From Paraburkholderia aromaticivorans (lineage in GTDB: Bacteria > Pseudomonadota > Gammaproteobacteria > Burkholderiales > Burkholderiaceae): a stretch of DNA of 64,000 nt. The translations under genes and the position numbers were made by a program. Below the pieces are notes generated by a model. It saw only the letters and a program-made list of their open reading frames with translations. It had not been told where the DNA came from and made no database searches. Every line of letters begins with the position of its first letter. The stretch's first letter is position 1. The stretch is from the NCBI RefSeq assembly GCF_012689525.1, contig NZ_CP051516.1, forward strand, positions 3,162,001-3,226,000, given 5' to 3'. Positions 63,410 to 64,000 of this stretch are shown piece after piece.

Positions 63410-63468
63410 AAAAAAAAGCCCGCGTCAGACCCGACGGCATTCGTCTGCCGTCGAGCCTCGACGCGGGC
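63410..63468 (-). terminator. Rho-independent terminator of the NCS1 permease gene
   Basis: On the minus strand GCCCGCGTC (plus 63460-63468) pairs with GACGCGGGC (plus 63418-63426), with an inner CGACGGC/GCCGTCG stem, followed by eight T residues (plus A-run from 63410). It lies 35 bp beyond the permease stop. The rest of the 312-bp gap (63191-63502) shows no gene. Confidence 0.85.
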
Positions 63469-63502
63469 AACCTTGGAAGGTTCGGGTACTACAAGAGAGT
63501 GA

Positions 63503-64000
63503 TCAGTACGCTACATGCGCTACGGTGTCGGTTGTGGTCCGGAAGTGCGGACTGCGGCGAGCGAGCACGAAGTAGGTCAAGCCCGCGGAGATCAGCCCGA
63601 ACTCGAAACTCAGATCGCCCCAGCCGAGGTAATCGCGCATCAACGGACTGACAAAGGTCGGCGAATTCGAGAATACGAGTGACGCCCCGATACCCGCCAT
63701 CAGCGCAATCACGCCGGGCCAGAAGATGCCCGCGTCGTACCAGTAGGCGCCGCTGCCCCATTTCATCCACGCGTCGGCCTGATAGCGGCCGCGGCGCATG
63801 AAATAATCCACGACCACGATGGCCGCCCAGGGCGCCGTCCAATACACCATGTAGTTCAGGAACACCTGGTACATGTCGAAGAATTGGCCATAGAACACGG
63901 TCACCACGCGGAAGCAGAGCGTGAACAGCGCGATGATGGTCAGCGAGGTGATGCGGTTGATCGGAATGCGCAACGCCAGCAATCCGAGACCTGCCGTGTA
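63503..64000 (-). CDS. NCS1-family permease, C-terminal part (cut by window edge)
   Basis: C-terminal 165 residues of a nucleobase:cation symporter-1 family transporter, running off the right edge. The visible part holds the last membrane helices (TSLTIIALFTLCFRVVTVFY and VFLNYMVYWTAPWAAIVVVD), the family motif YWTAPW, the loop YFMRRGRYQADAWMKWGSGA, and GIFWPGVIALMAGIGASLVF. NCS1 members carry cytosine, uracil, allantoin, hydantoins or purines. The left edge of the window encodes pyrimidine catabolism, but it is 60 kb away, so no link is claimed. The start lies outside the window; its terminator is at 63410-63468. Confidence 0.88.
   Translation of the reverse strand, partial: YTAGLGLLALRIPINRITSLTIIALFTLCFRVVTVFYGQFFDMYQVFLNYMVYWTAPWAAIVVVDYFMRRGRYQADAWMKWGSGAYWYDAGIFWPGVIALMAGIGASLVFSNSPTFVSPLMRDYLGWGDLSFEFGLISAGLTYFVLARRSPHFRTTTDTVAHVAY

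Overview
The window is high-GC DNA with strong GC-rich codon use and long antisense shadow frames. Gene content points to a Burkholderiaceae soil or plant-associated bacterium, most likely Paraburkholderia: a complete aerobic benzoyl-CoA (box) pathway with BoxR, a Nit1C cluster, reductive pyrimidine catabolism, a fluoroacetate-dehalogenase homologue close to the Burkholderia FA1 enzyme, and many LysR, MocR, MarR, IclR and TetR regulators. No rRNA, tRNA, CRISPR array or intact insertion sequence was seen. The genus is an inference from gene content.

Layout. 0-5.1 kb: preA (cut by the left edge), preT and an M20-family N-carbamoyl-amino-acid hydrolase read leftward; a divergent RutR-like TetR regulator faces them across a perfect 18-bp dyad. 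5.1-5.5 kb: a decayed Phd/VapC-type toxin-antitoxin pair. 5.6-16 kb: the box cluster, with boxR, boxC, boxB, boxA leftward and a DUF4863 protein, boxD, benzoate-CoA ligase and an alpha/beta hydrolase rightward. Matching operator-like sequences abut the -35 boxes of both promoters. 16.3-18.8 kb: a small lipoprotein and a Tat-exported phospholipase C. 18.9-24.8 kb: the Nit1C cluster nitBCDEFGH (leftward), carrying a 37-residue stub of its usual glycosyltransferase. A MocR regulator is divergent, and inverted repeats fill the shared promoter region.

26.9-30.3 kb: two chemoreceptors in tandem. 30.3-34.2 kb: a GMC oxidoreductase with its Tat-exported small subunit, a ribbon-helix-helix protein and a glyoxalase-fold protein, with copies of a hairpin repeat between genes. 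34.6-37.8 kb: an SDR and an acyl-CoA synthetase, followed by an Lrp gene and a convergent DUF2000 gene that share a deletion junction. 37.9-42.3 kb: fluoroacetate dehalogenase, leuC, leuD and dctA in one leftward run, with a divergent LysR gene. 43.6-49.8 kb: a pimeloyl-CoA/dicarboxylate beta-oxidation operon (pimF, pimC, pimD) with a divergent LysR gene and a trailing MarR gene that has two palindromes around its -10 box. 50-51.5 kb: bacterioferritin with a Fur-like box, and a parvulin isomerase.

51.7-61.7 kb looks like accessory DNA: a lipoprotein beta-glucosidase with an ACS-family MFS transporter, a truncated MocR regulator, a single-chain Rieske ferredoxin-cytochrome P450 fusion, a PLP-dependent dehydratase, an IclR regulator reduced to its DNA-binding domain, a thioesterase, and an unrecognised 334-residue protein. 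The right edge carries an MHS-family transporter and the 3' end of an NCS1 nucleobase/allantoin-type permease with a strong terminator.

Theme: catabolism of aromatics, pyrimidines, nitriles or cyanide, dicarboxylates and halogenated acids, each under a local regulator. The most unusual items are the Rieske-P450 fusion, the dehalogenase-leuCD-dctA run, and the Nit1C promoter region with its missing glycosyltransferase. The window also holds at least six decayed genes.
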